A stretch of 64,000 nucleotides of DNA from Voacanga thouarsii (Eukaryota; Streptophyta; Magnoliopsida; Gentianales; Apocynaceae), in contig JANUWF010002278.1 in NCBI GenBank assembly GCA_026120185.1, positions 1,456,501-1,520,500 on the forward strand. Reading direction: 5' to 3'. The notes below the pieces were generated by a model. It searched no databases. It had not been told where the DNA came from and saw only the letters and a program-made list of their open reading frames with translations. Both the position numbers and the translations under genes were made by a program. Shown in pieces: positions 20,804-33,766 of this stretch (the stretch's first letter is position 1; every line of letters begins with the position of its first letter).

Positions 20804-21103
20804 TTATCATGTTTTCTAGGATACTTGTCAAAATTGCATAATCCTACATCCTTGAGTTGTATATATTTCTTTATTTTTTCTTTTAATTTTTTTCTCACTT
20901 TTTTTGGGTCGGTTAAACAATAAATGAAAAGTGTTTAGTGTGTACTTGTTCCTTTGAGTATCGATACTCGTTAATTCCCTATGCTATGCGTGCGATGAGT
21001 ATCCTTACTTGTATGTATATTTTGGAATTAATGTTTTAATTAAAACTTAACTAGGGATATATTTAAATTTGATGATTTTTTCACACTCAAAATTTACGAA
21101 TCA

Positions 21104-21979
21104 AGCAGTGAGCCAAGATAGTAGGAATAAAATTACCTAGGATATTATTTTCGTGGTAGGATATTTATGTTAGTTTATTTCCTTAATGGCTATGCTCTAT
21201 GATAGATAGAAGGATACTATTTTGAATGTTTTTTATTGAACTAGAAAATATCTCAATTAATCATTATTCTAGCATCATGGAAGAAAAAGTTAGAATCATT
21301 TCTTTTTCAATTCATGATTTTCTATCTTCTAAGTAACTTAATGGATATATTCTATCTTACCAATCTTCCTCAAAAGGTGCATTAAACTTTGTTTTTCACA
21401 AATACTCCTATATTATGGGTGACATAAATATGAAATTAGGCAAGAGCCCTATATTCTAGCTGAAATAAACCATTCTTTGAATTACTTGAGTTCTTGTTCT
21501 TAACCTTCTTTCGCAATTCAGCTAAGACGTAACAAATATGAAATTTCTTAAATTAAACCTATTCTTGACATTGTTTTTCATGTCCATTAGAAAGAAAGAA
21601 CATTCAACTAACCTAACTAAACAAATCAAGTAACTAATATTAGGAATAATAACCAATTAATTTAAAACCAAAAGTTAATACAACATCATGAATACAAAAC
21701 AACATCTAAATTCAATTAAAACATTAATCTCATCATCAGTCAAGAAAAATAAAATAAAGGAAAAATAATAAACTCATAAACAAGCCCTCTTCCTCTTCAA
21801 TTGAAATCCCACCTGAAAAATGCTCCTATTCTTGGTGGATTCTCCTTTTCAATGAATGATTGTTCTTTTTTATCTTTATATCCACCTTTCTTGTATCTCT
21901 CTTCAATTCTTGGAATTCATGTGTATTTATTGCTTTTTAAGATGCCAAAAATGGTCCTCAAGAGTTCAACTCTGAGTAT
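21104..21979. other. Unassigned 876-bp stretch
   Basis: AT-rich sequence between the Athila-like LTR and the C2 3' LTR. I see no coding region beyond short chance ORFs, no PBS and no repeat shared with the rest of the window. It may be host intergenic DNA or another decayed element. Confidence 0.5.
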
Positions 21980-23728
21980 TGTTAGTTTCTCGCACATGCA
22001 AAGACATAAAATAGCATAAGAGAAGCGAGAAACCATTACCAGGATCAACATATATGTGAAGAATAGATCAAAGAAAAAAAAGAAGAATACTTTTCGATAC
22101 ACCCCAGTAAAATAAATTTTTTGTTCAATGATTGACTAGTGTAGTGCAATCCAGCAAAGAAAATTAGCACCTTCAAGTTAGATCACAAACAAACACAATA
22201 GCCACGCTATGAACAATTTTTCTTTCATCACGTTCAAGCCACTAGAATCTAAGAATAGGATTCCCTCTCATAGTAATCCACACAAGGAAAGAATTCAATG
22301 GCCATCTAATTCTTGTGCTAGCAAGAAGTATGTGAGGTAGCTAGGGTTTTCTGGAGGAAGAAGAAGAGATTTTCGAAAAGAATAAATCTCTGTGTTTTTG
22401 CAGTTTCTAAAAAATCGGAAAAAAACACTTAAAAGAAATACAATATATGTATCTCATATACAAATTTGTGCATATTTTAGTTTCCTAAACAAACTATGAT
22501 TTAGCAGTTATGATTAGAACTAATAAGTTCTCATAATTATGATTTGGCCTGTAAAGTGTAACTATTTATAATTTGACCACAGGAAACTTCTTCTCACAAT
22601 TAACCCTTTAAAGCTATCAAATAGCATCTCGAGTTCTTAATCATCTATTGTGTGTGACCTATTAAGTTTTTTGGTCTATTAGAAGCAAAATATGAATTAA
22701 TCTCAATAGATTTAGGATTAATAATCCTTAATGATTAGAATTAATTAAATAATTCTGATTAGAATTAATTTATTAATTCTTTAATTAACAAATCCATAGT
22801 TAGCGGACTATGAGTGGCACCTAGCAATACATCACAACTAACAAAAAGTCTAGAAAGTTAAGTGGATTGACATGAACCCTTCAATAGCAAATATCAGTGC
22901 AATAAAATCCTTTCACCATACAATATCTCATTTGGTTTAGACTATGGAATTAGCGCCAACTCCCTCCAAAATATTAATTAAATTTTGTTTGAATATTTTA
23001 GTAATTGTTCCCAAAATCCATTACTTATCATGTATATCAATTAGAACTATTTCTATTACACAGTCGTCTTGGCCAAGGACTTCTCGAGTAGTGATTCCTA
23101 CAAGTGGCCTTGAGATTTTTCTCCTACTATTAGGAGTGATGAATCCTTTGTTGATCCTCTCAACTACTTTGGTTTACTTCATGTTGTAACAAATATCTAT
23201 CCCATAGATGGTCTTGTTAGGGCTCCGGAGATTGGAATCACAGCACAATGCTTAGCGAACAAAGTATTTTGGAGACCTCAAGTGCAATGATACTTGCACA
23301 ATTACTATTATAAGATTCTATTACTAGCACTAAATAGTTATTCATATGATTCTCTCATAGCAAGGTTATCTAATGTACATGTTCAAGCTACAAGCATCCA
23401 CGTGTTAATTTTGAATATTACAATACTCATGGATATGAGAACCACTACCTAATTAAATCAGAAAGTATAACACGTGCTAGTCTTAACACATTAACGATGT
23501 CGTGTCCCATTAATATTATGGCTAGGGATAATTTAAGTACAAAAACTATCATGTGTAGTAAGAATCTCACATCATGATCTCCATCATGATTTCCTTAACA
23601 TAATGTTATAGTTGAGACTTTATCTAACAGTTATATTCACATGAAAGTATAAATAAAAGAAATTGAAAGATACAGAATACCTTGTATTATTAATTAAATA
23701 TGATTGCCTCTAAGGTATAACAATAACA
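21980..23728 (-). repeat. C2 3' LTR (1749 bp)
   Basis: The plus strand starts TGTTAGTTTCTCG and ends CAATAACA, immediately followed by AACTCCCAC (the PPT complement). It is the only complete LTR of C2 and was used to align the interrupted 5' LTR. Confidence 0.9.
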
Positions 23729-26700
23729 AACTCCCACTTACACTGGAGCCAATCATTCATGTATCTAATACCGAATGACTCAACATGTCTATCTTGTTTC
23801 TTCTGGGGTAGTGCTTTAGTGAGTGGGTCAGCTATGTTCTGATCCTTAGGAACTTTATCTATCTTTACATCTTACCTATCTATAATCTCCTGAATTATGT
23901 GATAACGTCTTAGTATGTGTTTGGATTACTTGTGAGACTGTAGTTCCTTTGCCTCTGCAATGGCTCCGTTGTTGTCACAAAACAAAGTTATTAGAACAAC
24001 AATGCTAGGGACCATTCCTAGTTCTGCCACGAACATCTTGATCCAAACTACTTCTTTGGCTACTTAAAAAGCAGTAATGTACTCAAATTCAGACGTTGAG
24101 TCGACAATAGTATCTAGTTAGAACTTTTCCAATTTATTACCCTTCCATATAAGGTAAATACATAGCCAGACTATGATTTGAAATCATCTTTATCAGATTG
24201 AAAACTGGTATCATTATGCCCCTTTTTTTTTTTCAAATCACCTTTCCCATATAGTAAGAATACATCCTTAGTCCTTCACAAGAACTTAAGGATATTCTTT
24301 ACAGCCGCCTAATGACCATCACTAGGGTCAGATTGGAATCTTCCTGTCAAGTTGAGAGCTCAGGATATATTAAGCTAGTACATATCGTAGCATACATTAT
24401 GGACCCAACTACCGAAGTAAATAGAATCCAACTCATGTGATCCCTTTGAACTTAGGTCTTTGGTGACATTGACTTTGAAAGGCTTACCCCATGAGACATA
24501 GGTAAGAATCCCTTTTTAGATTGATCTATGCTGAACTTCTATAGTACTTTATCTATGTATTTAGACTGTGAAGGACCGAGCAACCTTTTTGATCAAATTC
24601 TATCTATAGATCCTTATTTCAAGAATATAGGTTACTTTTTCAAGGTCTTTCACGGAGAATTTCTTAGATAACCAAACTTTTTATCTACATAGAGCAAAGG
24701 AAAACGACTGCCCTCCAACTAACTTTCTGGTAGACACTAGGTTTATCCATGTTTTTAATGAAACCAAATTTTTTAATTGTTTTATCAAAACAGATGTTCC
24801 AACTCTTAGAATCTTTCTTAAGTCCATAAATGGAGCTTTACAACTCGCACATTTTTGTTTTATTATTATATGTGAAATCATCAAGTTGTATCATATACAC
24901 TTCCTCAGTTAGGTGTCCATTTAGAAAAGTTGTTTTCACTTCTATTTGCTAGACCTTATAGCTATAATGGGTGGCTAGTGCTAGGAGTATTCTTATAGAT
25001 TTTAGCATTGCAACTGGTGAAAAAATTTCGTCATAATCATTTCTATGCTGTTGACGATAACCTTTTTGCAACTAATCATGCCTTATAGGTAACTACTTTA
25101 AAATCTATGTCGGTTTTCTTTCTGAAAACCCATTTGCACCCAATAGGTTTGATTCCTTTAGGTGGATCAACCAAAGTCTATACTTGGTTGTCAAATTTGA
25201 AATTTATCTCTAATTTCATGGCTTCAAACTATTTATTAGATTCTGAACTATTAAAAATATTCTTGTAAATAGTAGGCTCATTTTCATCTATGAATAATAG
25301 GTTATTATTGTCACTTATGAGAAATCCATATCTCTCAGATGCCACATGCATCCTCTTGGACCTACGAGGTTCTTTTGTAGACAAAGGTCCATCTATTCTC
25401 TTAAAAGACGTGGGATCAAAAAATTGACCTATGTTTTTCTGTTCTTTTTAAGCTTCACTAAGTTCAATTTTACTTCTACTGTCCTCTTTTGAGCATATGC
25501 TCCTCCTCTAAGAAGATAACATGTTTTGAAATAAACACTTTATTTTTGGAAGATAGATGGAAGTAATGCACAAAATATTCCTTCGTATATCTTACAAACA
25601 AACATTTGTCAGACTTACTCTCAAGTTTATCTGACTATTGGCTTTTGACAATGGCAGGGCAACCCTATATTCTCAAGTGAGATAACTTTCGACTCTTACC
25701 AAATAATAGCTCAAATGGGATAATATCAACCATCTTTCACAAAATTCTATTTAGAATATAAATAGCAGTATCTAGTGCGTACCCCCAAAACATTTTTGGA
25801 AAGTTTGCAAAAGCGATCATTGTCCATACCCTGTCTAGAAGGGTTTAAATCATTTTCTCAGATACACTGTTATGTTGAGGTGTATATGGTGGAGTCCATT
25901 GAGATAATATCCTATCATCTCTAAGATAACTTTGAAACTCCATGCTTAAATATTCACCTCATCGATCGGATCTCAGAGTCTTAATACTTTTGCCAAGTTG
26001 TTTCTCTACCTTAGTCCAAAAGTCTTTGATCTTTTCAAATGCCTCAGATTTGTATTTTATTAAATACAAATACCCCATATCATGATTAATCATCAATAAG
26101 ATGATGAAGTATTAATATACTCCTCTTGCTTGTCTTAACGTTAGATCACATACATCCATATGTATAAGTTATAATAACTCTTTGACCTTTTTTTCCTTTT
26201 CCAAAAGAAAGTGTTTTAGCTATTTTCCAAGTAAATAAGATCCGTATGAGCCATATGATTTGTAATCAATTAACCCAAGGTTACTAAGTTTGTGTAACTT
26301 AGAAACATGACTCTCATTTACATGGCCTAATTAACATTGCCATAAAGTAAGATGAGATTGAGTTATCTTTTCTTTATTTGTTGTTTATGTTGAGAATTAG
26401 ATCATCCATGTGTAGAACATACAAACCATTTATCAAAGTCATCAGTCCATATTTGACAGCACTTAATGAAAAAGAACAACATGTATCATTAAATGAAAAC
26501 CATTCATGTCCAAATAAGTGACTAGGATAATGTTATTATGTAAAATAGAGACATAAAAAAATGTTTTTAAGTTCTAAAACTAATCTAGAAGGCATGTATA
26601 GCTCGTAAGTCCCCAGAACAAGTGCAATAACCTTTGATCCATTTCTAGCACATAGGCCTACATCGCCTTCTCAAGCTTTCTACGGTCCTTTAGTCCCAGT

Positions 26701-26945
26701 AAATTGTTGCATAAATAAGATCAACATCCGGTATCTAATACCTGTATCTCATTTCTAAAGAAAGTATTAATCTCAATCATAAACATTCAAGAAGTAGAAA
26801 TAGAAGTGCCCGCAAGCTTCTCCTTCTCTTTCTTTTCCTTTACAGTTTCCAGGTAGGCATTGCAGTTGTGCCTCTAAATGACCTATCTTTCCCTAATGAT
26901 GGCATGGGCCTTTGGTGGCTGCATCCTTTTTCTTCATGCCACCAT
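23729..26945 (-). pseudogene. C2 pol remnant (zinc knuckle, PR, IN, RT, RNase H)
   Basis: This region aligns at DNA level with C1 pol. RNase H lies at about 23745-24140, RT at about 24140-25250, integrase at about 25700-26240, GAG-pre-integrase at about 26240-26400, protease at about 26600-26780 and the zinc knuckle at about 26830-26940. Many frameshifts and stops are present; the longest open piece (24681-24884) covers part of RT around the SIYGLK region. Where C1 has lost GAG to TAG (6253-6255), C2 keeps the Glu codon, so the two copies decayed independently. Confidence 0.8.
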
Positions 26946-26949
26946 TAGG

Positions 26950-27627
26950 CTTAGTGGGAGTTTTCTTCTTCTTCTTGAGAATTTTTTTCTTAGAAGATGA
27001 AAAATCTACCAGCATGACTGCATAGTTTCCTTCTTCATGGATGATTCCATAGTCTTAAGAAGATTGATCAGTTTAGGTATAGTGAACTTAATCTTGTTCA
27101 TTTGGTAGTGTATCACAAATTGTGAAAAACTAGTTGGTAATGATTACAGAATTAAGTCAATTCTTAACTCGTTGTCCATTACGAACCTAAGAGACCTAAG
27201 CTTTTTAATTAAGCTAAACAACTTTACCCATGAGTGGCCACAGAAGTACCCTTAACCATATTTTAGAATGGAACAGTTGTTTTGAGATCTCATATTTCTC
27301 CGTTCTGGCTTGTGTATCAAATAACTCTCGAAGATGTAAAATAATCGAGTAAGTATCCATATGCTTATGTTGTTTTTACAATTTTGGGGTCATTAGTTCC
27401 AGCATCACACAGGATGCTGTATCACTATCCTCTTTGTACTTATTGTGGACAGCATGCTCATCAAAATGAGCATCCTGAGCTGGTGGTGGTAGAATAGAAG
27501 CCTTTAGCATGTAAAGTAACTTTTCTGACTTGAGAACAATTCTCAAGTTTCTATACTAGTTCAGAAAATTTGACTCAATAAGTTTGTTATTTTATGAGAT
27601 AATATGTAAGTTTAAATTGGTTGACAT
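26950..27627 (-). pseudogene. C2 gag remnant
   Basis: The ATG at 27625-27627 reads MSTNLNLHI, matching MSMNLNLCS of C1. The DNA downstream aligns with C1 gag through the ELFDTQAR-type block, the SHEW/HGL region and a Lys-rich tail, but the frame is broken several times. Confidence 0.75.
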
Positions 27628-29272
27628 AATGTAGATGACCTAGATGAAAAGATAGAGAAATTAGAAAAATGTATATGCATATGATTGGTAAATAATTAGG
27701 TTATTAATCAAACGCATAATTATTCCATTATTTTATTTAAATCAATAGCCCCACTATTGATTCGAGAAAGCCCGTTGGAAGCTTTCTTAGTTAATTGGCA
27801 TCTAAATTCCTTATGAATGACCTTGGGTTAGCCCACTAAGCAACTCTTAAGTTAAATGGTAGGTGTCCAATACTAATTATGTTGAATGTAATTACTGGAT
27901 TATTGGGTGACTAGCATCTTTTAATCTTAAAGCCTTTAAGCTAACCTAACCTTACCTCTAATATTCCATATGCTTTGGTTAGCCTTTAATTCTATAGCTA
28001 GAACATGCCCGATGTCAAGTAGGCTTGGGTTAGCCTTACAAACTAGTCTCGAAAAAGGACTCTCATTCTTGTTATATTAATGGAAGGCATTAGGTTTAAT
28101 ATTGATTAAGAGATTTGACATTTTAGTGGTCTCATACATTGCATGCACAAAATCAACATGTTCATACATAGTAAAAATAATAATATGGTTTGGTTACGGA
28201 CTTTACTATATTAATTTCCTTGAGCCAGAAAGAAAATTAATTTGGTGAATCTTAAGTGTTCATGCATGATTTAGGAAGAAAGTCTTACCATCCTCCTTTT
28301 CATCTTGATCACCTTCTCCTTCACCGGTCATAAATTCTAATCCTATATAATCTATGTAATCTAATTATATAAAATTCTATTAAAGAAATCTTGAGTTATA
28401 TTCGAAAGGAGTTAGATGAATAGAGAAATTACATAAAGAAAAATAGAAAAGAAATGACATACATGCCCTATTTAATTCAAAACCAAGGTGATAAAATGCA
28501 TGAACAATTTAATGGGGTCTATAGTCCATAACCAAACAACCATGCTAGTTTCATGCTCAAAACAAAATTAAACATATAATATAATTCCAAAATCACTATT
28601 TTAGAAAAAAAAAACTAAAATTAATATTTTAGAGAATATATATTAGTTTCTAAAATCAAAATTTAGAAATTAAGATAATATAGAATCTAAAATATATATT
28701 TTATAAAATATTTTAATTTCCCAAATAAAATTTTGAAAATTAACTTCATTAGTCCCAAAACCAAATTTTGGAAAAAGCATTAGGTGCTCTCTGGAAAAGA
28801 AGTATATGTGGGCCTTAAGTACAGAACCAAAAATAAAGAAAAATAATATTTAGAAAGCTAGCTAGCTGCGGCTTATGCATAGCCGGTCGCAGCTCCCTCT
28901 TGCTTTCTTCTGAGTTGAACAATTTCAAGCTAGATTTTTGCTATAAAACCTGATTTTTAATTTTTTTTTAATAAAATCAAAACTTTTCCTATTCATCTTC
29001 TTCTAAGGAATAGAAATTATGTTCACTAAAACAAAGCCATATGAAGAACATATTCTTCGCACAGACATATTTACAGAAACATATTTCTACACAGAAAAAT
29101 GAACTTGAAATCACAATGCACAAAAAAATATATTCAAAATCTAGATGCATTCCAAAAATAATTTAGGAACTCATGAGCAGTTTTTCACAAACACAAATTT
29201 TGAGAAAACAACAATATACATGAAAAAAAAATTAGGTCTAAAAAAAATATCTGCAAATCACATATTTAGAAA
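27628..29272 (-). other. C2 leader
   Basis: Homologous to the C1 leader. It keeps hairpin 1 as GAAAGC/GCTTTC (27766-27786) and two decayed copies of the TTGGG foldback. A GC-rich block with GCTGCGG and GCCGGTCGCAGC (about 28862-28905) stands where C1 has its twofold cassette. No gene is seen. Confidence 0.7.
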
Positions 29273-29284
29273 GCTCTGATACCA
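29273..29284 (-). promoter_or_regulatory. C2 primer-binding site
   Basis: TGGTATCAGAGC on the minus strand, one base from the LTR end at 29286; initiator tRNA-Met type. Confidence 0.92.
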
Positions 29285-29285
29285 C

Positions 29286-29353
29286 TGTTAGTATCTCATG
29301 CTTGCAAAAACATAAAACAGTAGAAGAAAAACCAGAAACCATACCCAAAATCA

Positions 29354-29397
<44 letters not shown>

Positions 29398-29781
29398 CGA
29401 GTGGATCAAAGAAAATTAAGAAGAATACCTTCCAATGTGCTTCTATAAAATGAAATTTTTCTTCAAGGATTGACTAGTGCGGTGAGATCCAGCAAAATGA
29501 ACCTGAATCTTAGCATTGGATCACGATTAAACACTATACCACGCTATGTACAATGTTTCTTTCATCCCGTTCATGCCACTGGAATCCAAGAATATTATTC
29601 CCTCTAGCAGTAATCCACATGAGGAAAGAATTCAATGACCATCTAATTCTTGTGCTAGCACGAACTGTGTGATGCAACTAGGGTTTTTTGGATCAAGAGG
29701 AAGAGATTTTTGAAGAGCAAAACTCTATTTTTAGGCAGTTTCTAAAAAACATGAAAACACACAAAAAAAATATGGCATATG
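29286..29781 (-). repeat. C2 5' LTR, inner segment
   Basis: It aligns with 21980 to about 22449 of the 3' LTR. It is interrupted by B1 at 29782 and contains the TA microsatellite at 29356-29396. Confidence 0.85.
29356..29396. repeat. (TA)n microsatellite in the C2 5' LTR
   Basis: About 20 uninterrupted TA units. The C2 3' LTR has only a short AACATATATG here, so the expansion is specific to this LTR. Confidence 0.95.
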
Positions 29782-32700
29782 TGTAACATCCCACGTTTTT
29801 GCTTTCGATTGCTACTATTGGTAATAGGTTGAGAATTTGTACTGATGTCCAGAAAAAAGTTGATCGGTGTAATGAGGTGAATATTTTGGTGGAATACAAT
29901 TTTGTCGATAACCGGATGTAATTATTGAATTTTTTCTACCCGTACCCTAAATTTTTGGAAGACTATTATTACTAACAAAATAAGAATTTTACGGTACTAT
30001 GAAAAGAGAAATTGATTAGTATGATGAGACACACATTTTGGTGTGAATTATGATACCCGAGGTTTCGGGGCATTTTCGTCATTTTGACCGTGCCGCGACT
30101 TTGATTGTAAATTTGACCAATTAGAGAATGAATTGAAGAATTTAAATGCTACCAATAGATTCAGTGGAATTTTTGGAGGTGAATGACGAAACAAAATATT
30201 TTCCGATGATGGACCCGATTTTGGTCATTTCTGAAGAAAATAGGAAAATGTGATTGAAAATAGGATGTGTGGCTTCTGGTGATTAGTGGCCAAGGAAAAG
30301 TGTCAAATAATAATAGGATGCATGAAATATTCATGCAAGCAAGACTTCTTAAATAAGCTTTGCAAAATAATTTAGGAAAATGTGAAAAAATAAGATCACG
30401 AAACGTGTAAAGTAGACACCATTCATTTAATTGAGCAAAATCCCATTGGTCATTGTTTTGACAAAGAATGGTGGTGGATTTAGGGGAGAAACTGGCCAAG
30501 ACCATCATAGAAGAAGGAAGGAAAAAATAAGGAAGAAAATGAAAGGAAAAATGAAGAAAAAAAAATAGAAAAAGTGAGAGAAAGAAAAAGCGTGTGTATT
30601 TCTTGGTATGTTCTTGGTGTGATTGAAGCAAGATCAAGCCAAAACATCCTACACACAAGGTAAAGTCCTATGCTTCAAGAATTAAAGTTGTAGATTTCAT
30701 TATAGTGATTGTTTTGATATGAATAATAACATGAAAACATGAGATTTGTAATTATCAAAATGATTATTGTGTACTATGTGAGACTTTGTCTGTGCAAGTG
30801 TGTGTAATGGTTGCATGTAGGATTCATAGGCTATATTTTGAAAGGTGAATAAGGTTATTTGAATGGTGATTTAAAAGGGGGCTCATGATTGAGAAGAAAG
30901 AGAGTAGAGTTGGGATAAAAACGGGATTAAACGTTAAACGAAATGGATTATGATTGTTTTTTAACGTTGATGTTAATTGTATGTTATTTGCATATGAACT
31001 TAGTGGATTTATTAAACCTAAAAACAGGAAGAATTAAGGTTGTTTGAAGGGAAATGAAGTGGACTAAGGGTTATATAGGTGCTATGAATCAAGAAGCACA
31101 AGTAGCTGAACTTGATTTGTGAGAATGGACTAAAAACCAGAAAACTACTAAGGCACTTTTTCCCCAGTAACTAGTCATAGGGACCAGAACTCTAAAAAGG
31201 GCCAACACATAACTAAACATAAGAGTATTATGGTAGTTTTGGTATATCATACAGCAAAATTGGTGTTGTGGATTGAAAGTTATGTCCAAAACAAAATCAT
31301 GTGTCTAAAGTGCAATTTTTAGAAATTTGCTTGGAACGTGGACGAATTTAAGGATGATTAATTGTGTGATTTTAGATGAAATAATTGGGGAAATATGAAG
31401 TGAATCCCTTGTTTATGAAGAGAGGAAGGATATGGAAAAAGAAAAAAAATGAAAGAATCGAAAAAACGATGAAAAAACGACGGGAACGAAAGTTGAGCAT
31501 TTTCCTTAACCGTCGGCTAACTGTTGGCCCCGCCAGCTAACCGTTGGCTTCGGTAGGGCACATCGGCCAACCATTGGCTATTTTTGTGGCCAAACATGAA
31601 TTGATCCGACAATGATGTTTGGTGTAGTTTTGGTGATAAACGACTAATGGAACGTAAAAAACAGTAGAGACAGTGATTAAAAGGCCATGAATGAAAAGGG
31701 TTGCTTAGGACACGAGGTGAGTCCTTTGGATTTCTAAAACTCTTTCTAAAGTTAGTGTACTTTGTTTTTACATGAGATAATATGTTAAATACTGTTTTGG
31801 GAATCCCTGAATATGTTTAAGGTATATCTGAGTAAGATTTGTTTTATGCCATTTTTGGGCTAGAATGAACTTCATGATTAGCTTGGAAACCTTAACAAAT
31901 GATTAAAGTTTGAGTTTGAGAATTTAGTCTTTTATGGATTAAATAGTTGGAATTTTCAAAAAATGGTAAATTTTGAAATCCGGTAGTCATAAATTGACTA
32001 GAATGCCCGTATTGGAACATTTTATGGAAATGTGTTTGGAAACTTTGAATTTAATCCTGTTGTTGGATTAGAATTCCAGATTTCTTGAAATGAGTTACTT
32101 TTGGAATTTGATATTTAGAAAATAACCCAAATGTCCTTATTGGAATGTTTTATGGAAGCTTTTAAAATTAGGTATTCGGTAAAAGACCAAAATGTCCTTA
32201 TTGGAAGTCTTGTGAAGATTTTTTTTTTTTTTTTTCAAATCGGGTAAGGGTAAGATAACCCGAATACCCTTGAGAAGTCTTTTAGAATTAGGCATGGGTA
32301 AAATGATCCTAATGTCCTTGGAAAATGACTTTTGTGATCGAGTATGGGGAAAATGATCTGGTTACTCTTGGAAACATGCTTTGATGTGTGAATAGAACTC
32401 TTTATCTTGTTTTAACATGATTTTGGAAAATAATCTCTCATGATGAGATTGACTTTTTGAAAAAATAGCTTTTGATCCCTGAAATTATTTTATTGGCCTG
32501 AGGTGCCTATAAAATGAATTGATTGGCTCTGCGGAGCGTATGTGAATGATGATCTGACTTGTGAGTCAGTGGGATCAAATTAGGAAAATGTGATTTTGCC
32601 ACAAAAATATGTTGATTTGAAAATCCTACAGGATCAGATAACCCTCTGGCCTGATCAATCAGATGGGGTTGGTATTGTTAACGTTGAGCACTCAGCAAGG

Positions 32701-33692
32701 ACTTTAATCTTTGTACTAGCCTACGTTAGAGTTAGATAGTCCTAGTAACCTGGCCTAGTTCTAGGGATTTTCTTACTCTGAACGGGATGACAAGACATTG
32801 AGATGAGTCGTCCTGGCTAGCTGTTTAGCACCTGGCAATTGCCGTGTCTGCAGGTGCTTCTTAATTTTAAGTCATTAGCTGGATGCCAGGCGGGGACATT
32901 CTGTGTGTTTGACTCCTTGCCGCCTCGATAGTGATTAATGTTATGATTGGGACCCTTGGTTCATGGTGGCAAGTAAAAGATTGTGTACTGCAGTATGCTA
33001 GGTATGCTGCGGTATACTTGAGCAGAAGTACACTGTGGTGTACTTATTCTGGTGATGCACAGTTGAGTACTGAAGGCTACGGTCTTAGTACAGTGATACG
33101 TGGTGCCAAAAACAAGGACTGCAAGACGTGCATACAGGCCAACCTTCTGTTGGAAAAATTCCTGTGATTTGAAAACTGGGGTAATGATTTGAAATTTGAA
33201 ATAAAGTATTCCAAAAATGATTGAGTTCTAGAAAAACTCTTCTTTAGAGAGTTTTGGAATTGTTTCCAGTGAACAAATAATATACTATTCCACAAAAGTT
33301 TTGTGTACCCTATTTTTTCATAAAACATTAGCACATACGGGACTCACTGAGTGATTCATCACTCACATGTGTCATTTAACTTATCTTTTGTAGGATCCAA
33401 AGCTGAGTAGTCCTATGGATAGAAGGACGATACCACAAAATTAGCAATTTTGGTCTGGACAGCTTTCCTTTTGATCATGTATTGTATTCTATTATAGATA
33501 GAGATGGCATATGTGAAATCCTCCGATATATGTATATGTGTAGCCATTAGTATGGGATATTGTTATGTCTGGACCTTATATATATATTTACTCTGTTGTT
33601 TTTGTTATATAGACCCCTTATTCGGGAAACTAGATGGGGCGACACCCGGTGTTGATATACTTTCGCTGTTATTTTTAGTATGTGTTTTAAAA
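29782..33692 (+). repeat. B1 5' LTR (about 3911 bp)
   Basis: Homologous, in opposite orientation, to solo LTR B2 (41683-45472). The palindrome-related site is TTGAGCACTCAG (32684-32695) and the box TATATAGACCC lies at 33606-33616. A run of related GCTAACCGTTGGC-like repeats lies at 31507-31590. The exact 3' end is uncertain, because the usual terminal ACA has decayed near 33690. Confidence 0.8.
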
Positions 33693-33693
33693 T

Positions 33694-33706
33694 TGGTATC
33701 AAAGCC
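33694..33706 (+). promoter_or_regulatory. B1 primer-binding site
   Basis: TGGTATCAAAGCC, initiator tRNA-Met type with one A for G. Identical to the A3 site at 53584-53596. Confidence 0.85.
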
Positions 33707-33766
33707 TAGTTTTATAAAATTGTGGTATCGTCATAGGAATTGAAAGAACCCTTTTACTATGTAGGT

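Larger units (their letters stand above)
19141..21103 (+). repeat. 3' LTR of the Athila-like element (1963 bp)
   Basis: It starts TGATAAGGGCAAAAATCACT after the PPT and ends TTTACGAATCA at 21103. It contains a TATA box (19664-19670), a GC-rich cassette (19320-19552) and an internal tandem duplication (19945-20803). The 5' LTR is not in the window, so the end was placed from the terminal CA and the typical ending of this group. Confidence 0.7.

Noticed and set aside
21960..21985. PBS-like CTCTGAGTAT next to the C2 3' LTR
   Set aside because: Only partial similarity to GCTCTGATACCA and it lies on the outer side of the 3' LTR; taken as chance.
30161..30658. 165-codon ORF on the minus strand in the B1 LTR
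   Set aside because: Phe/Ser/Leu-rich low-complexity product of A- and GA-rich DNA. No homologous frame is seen in B2, and it is antisense to the LTR.
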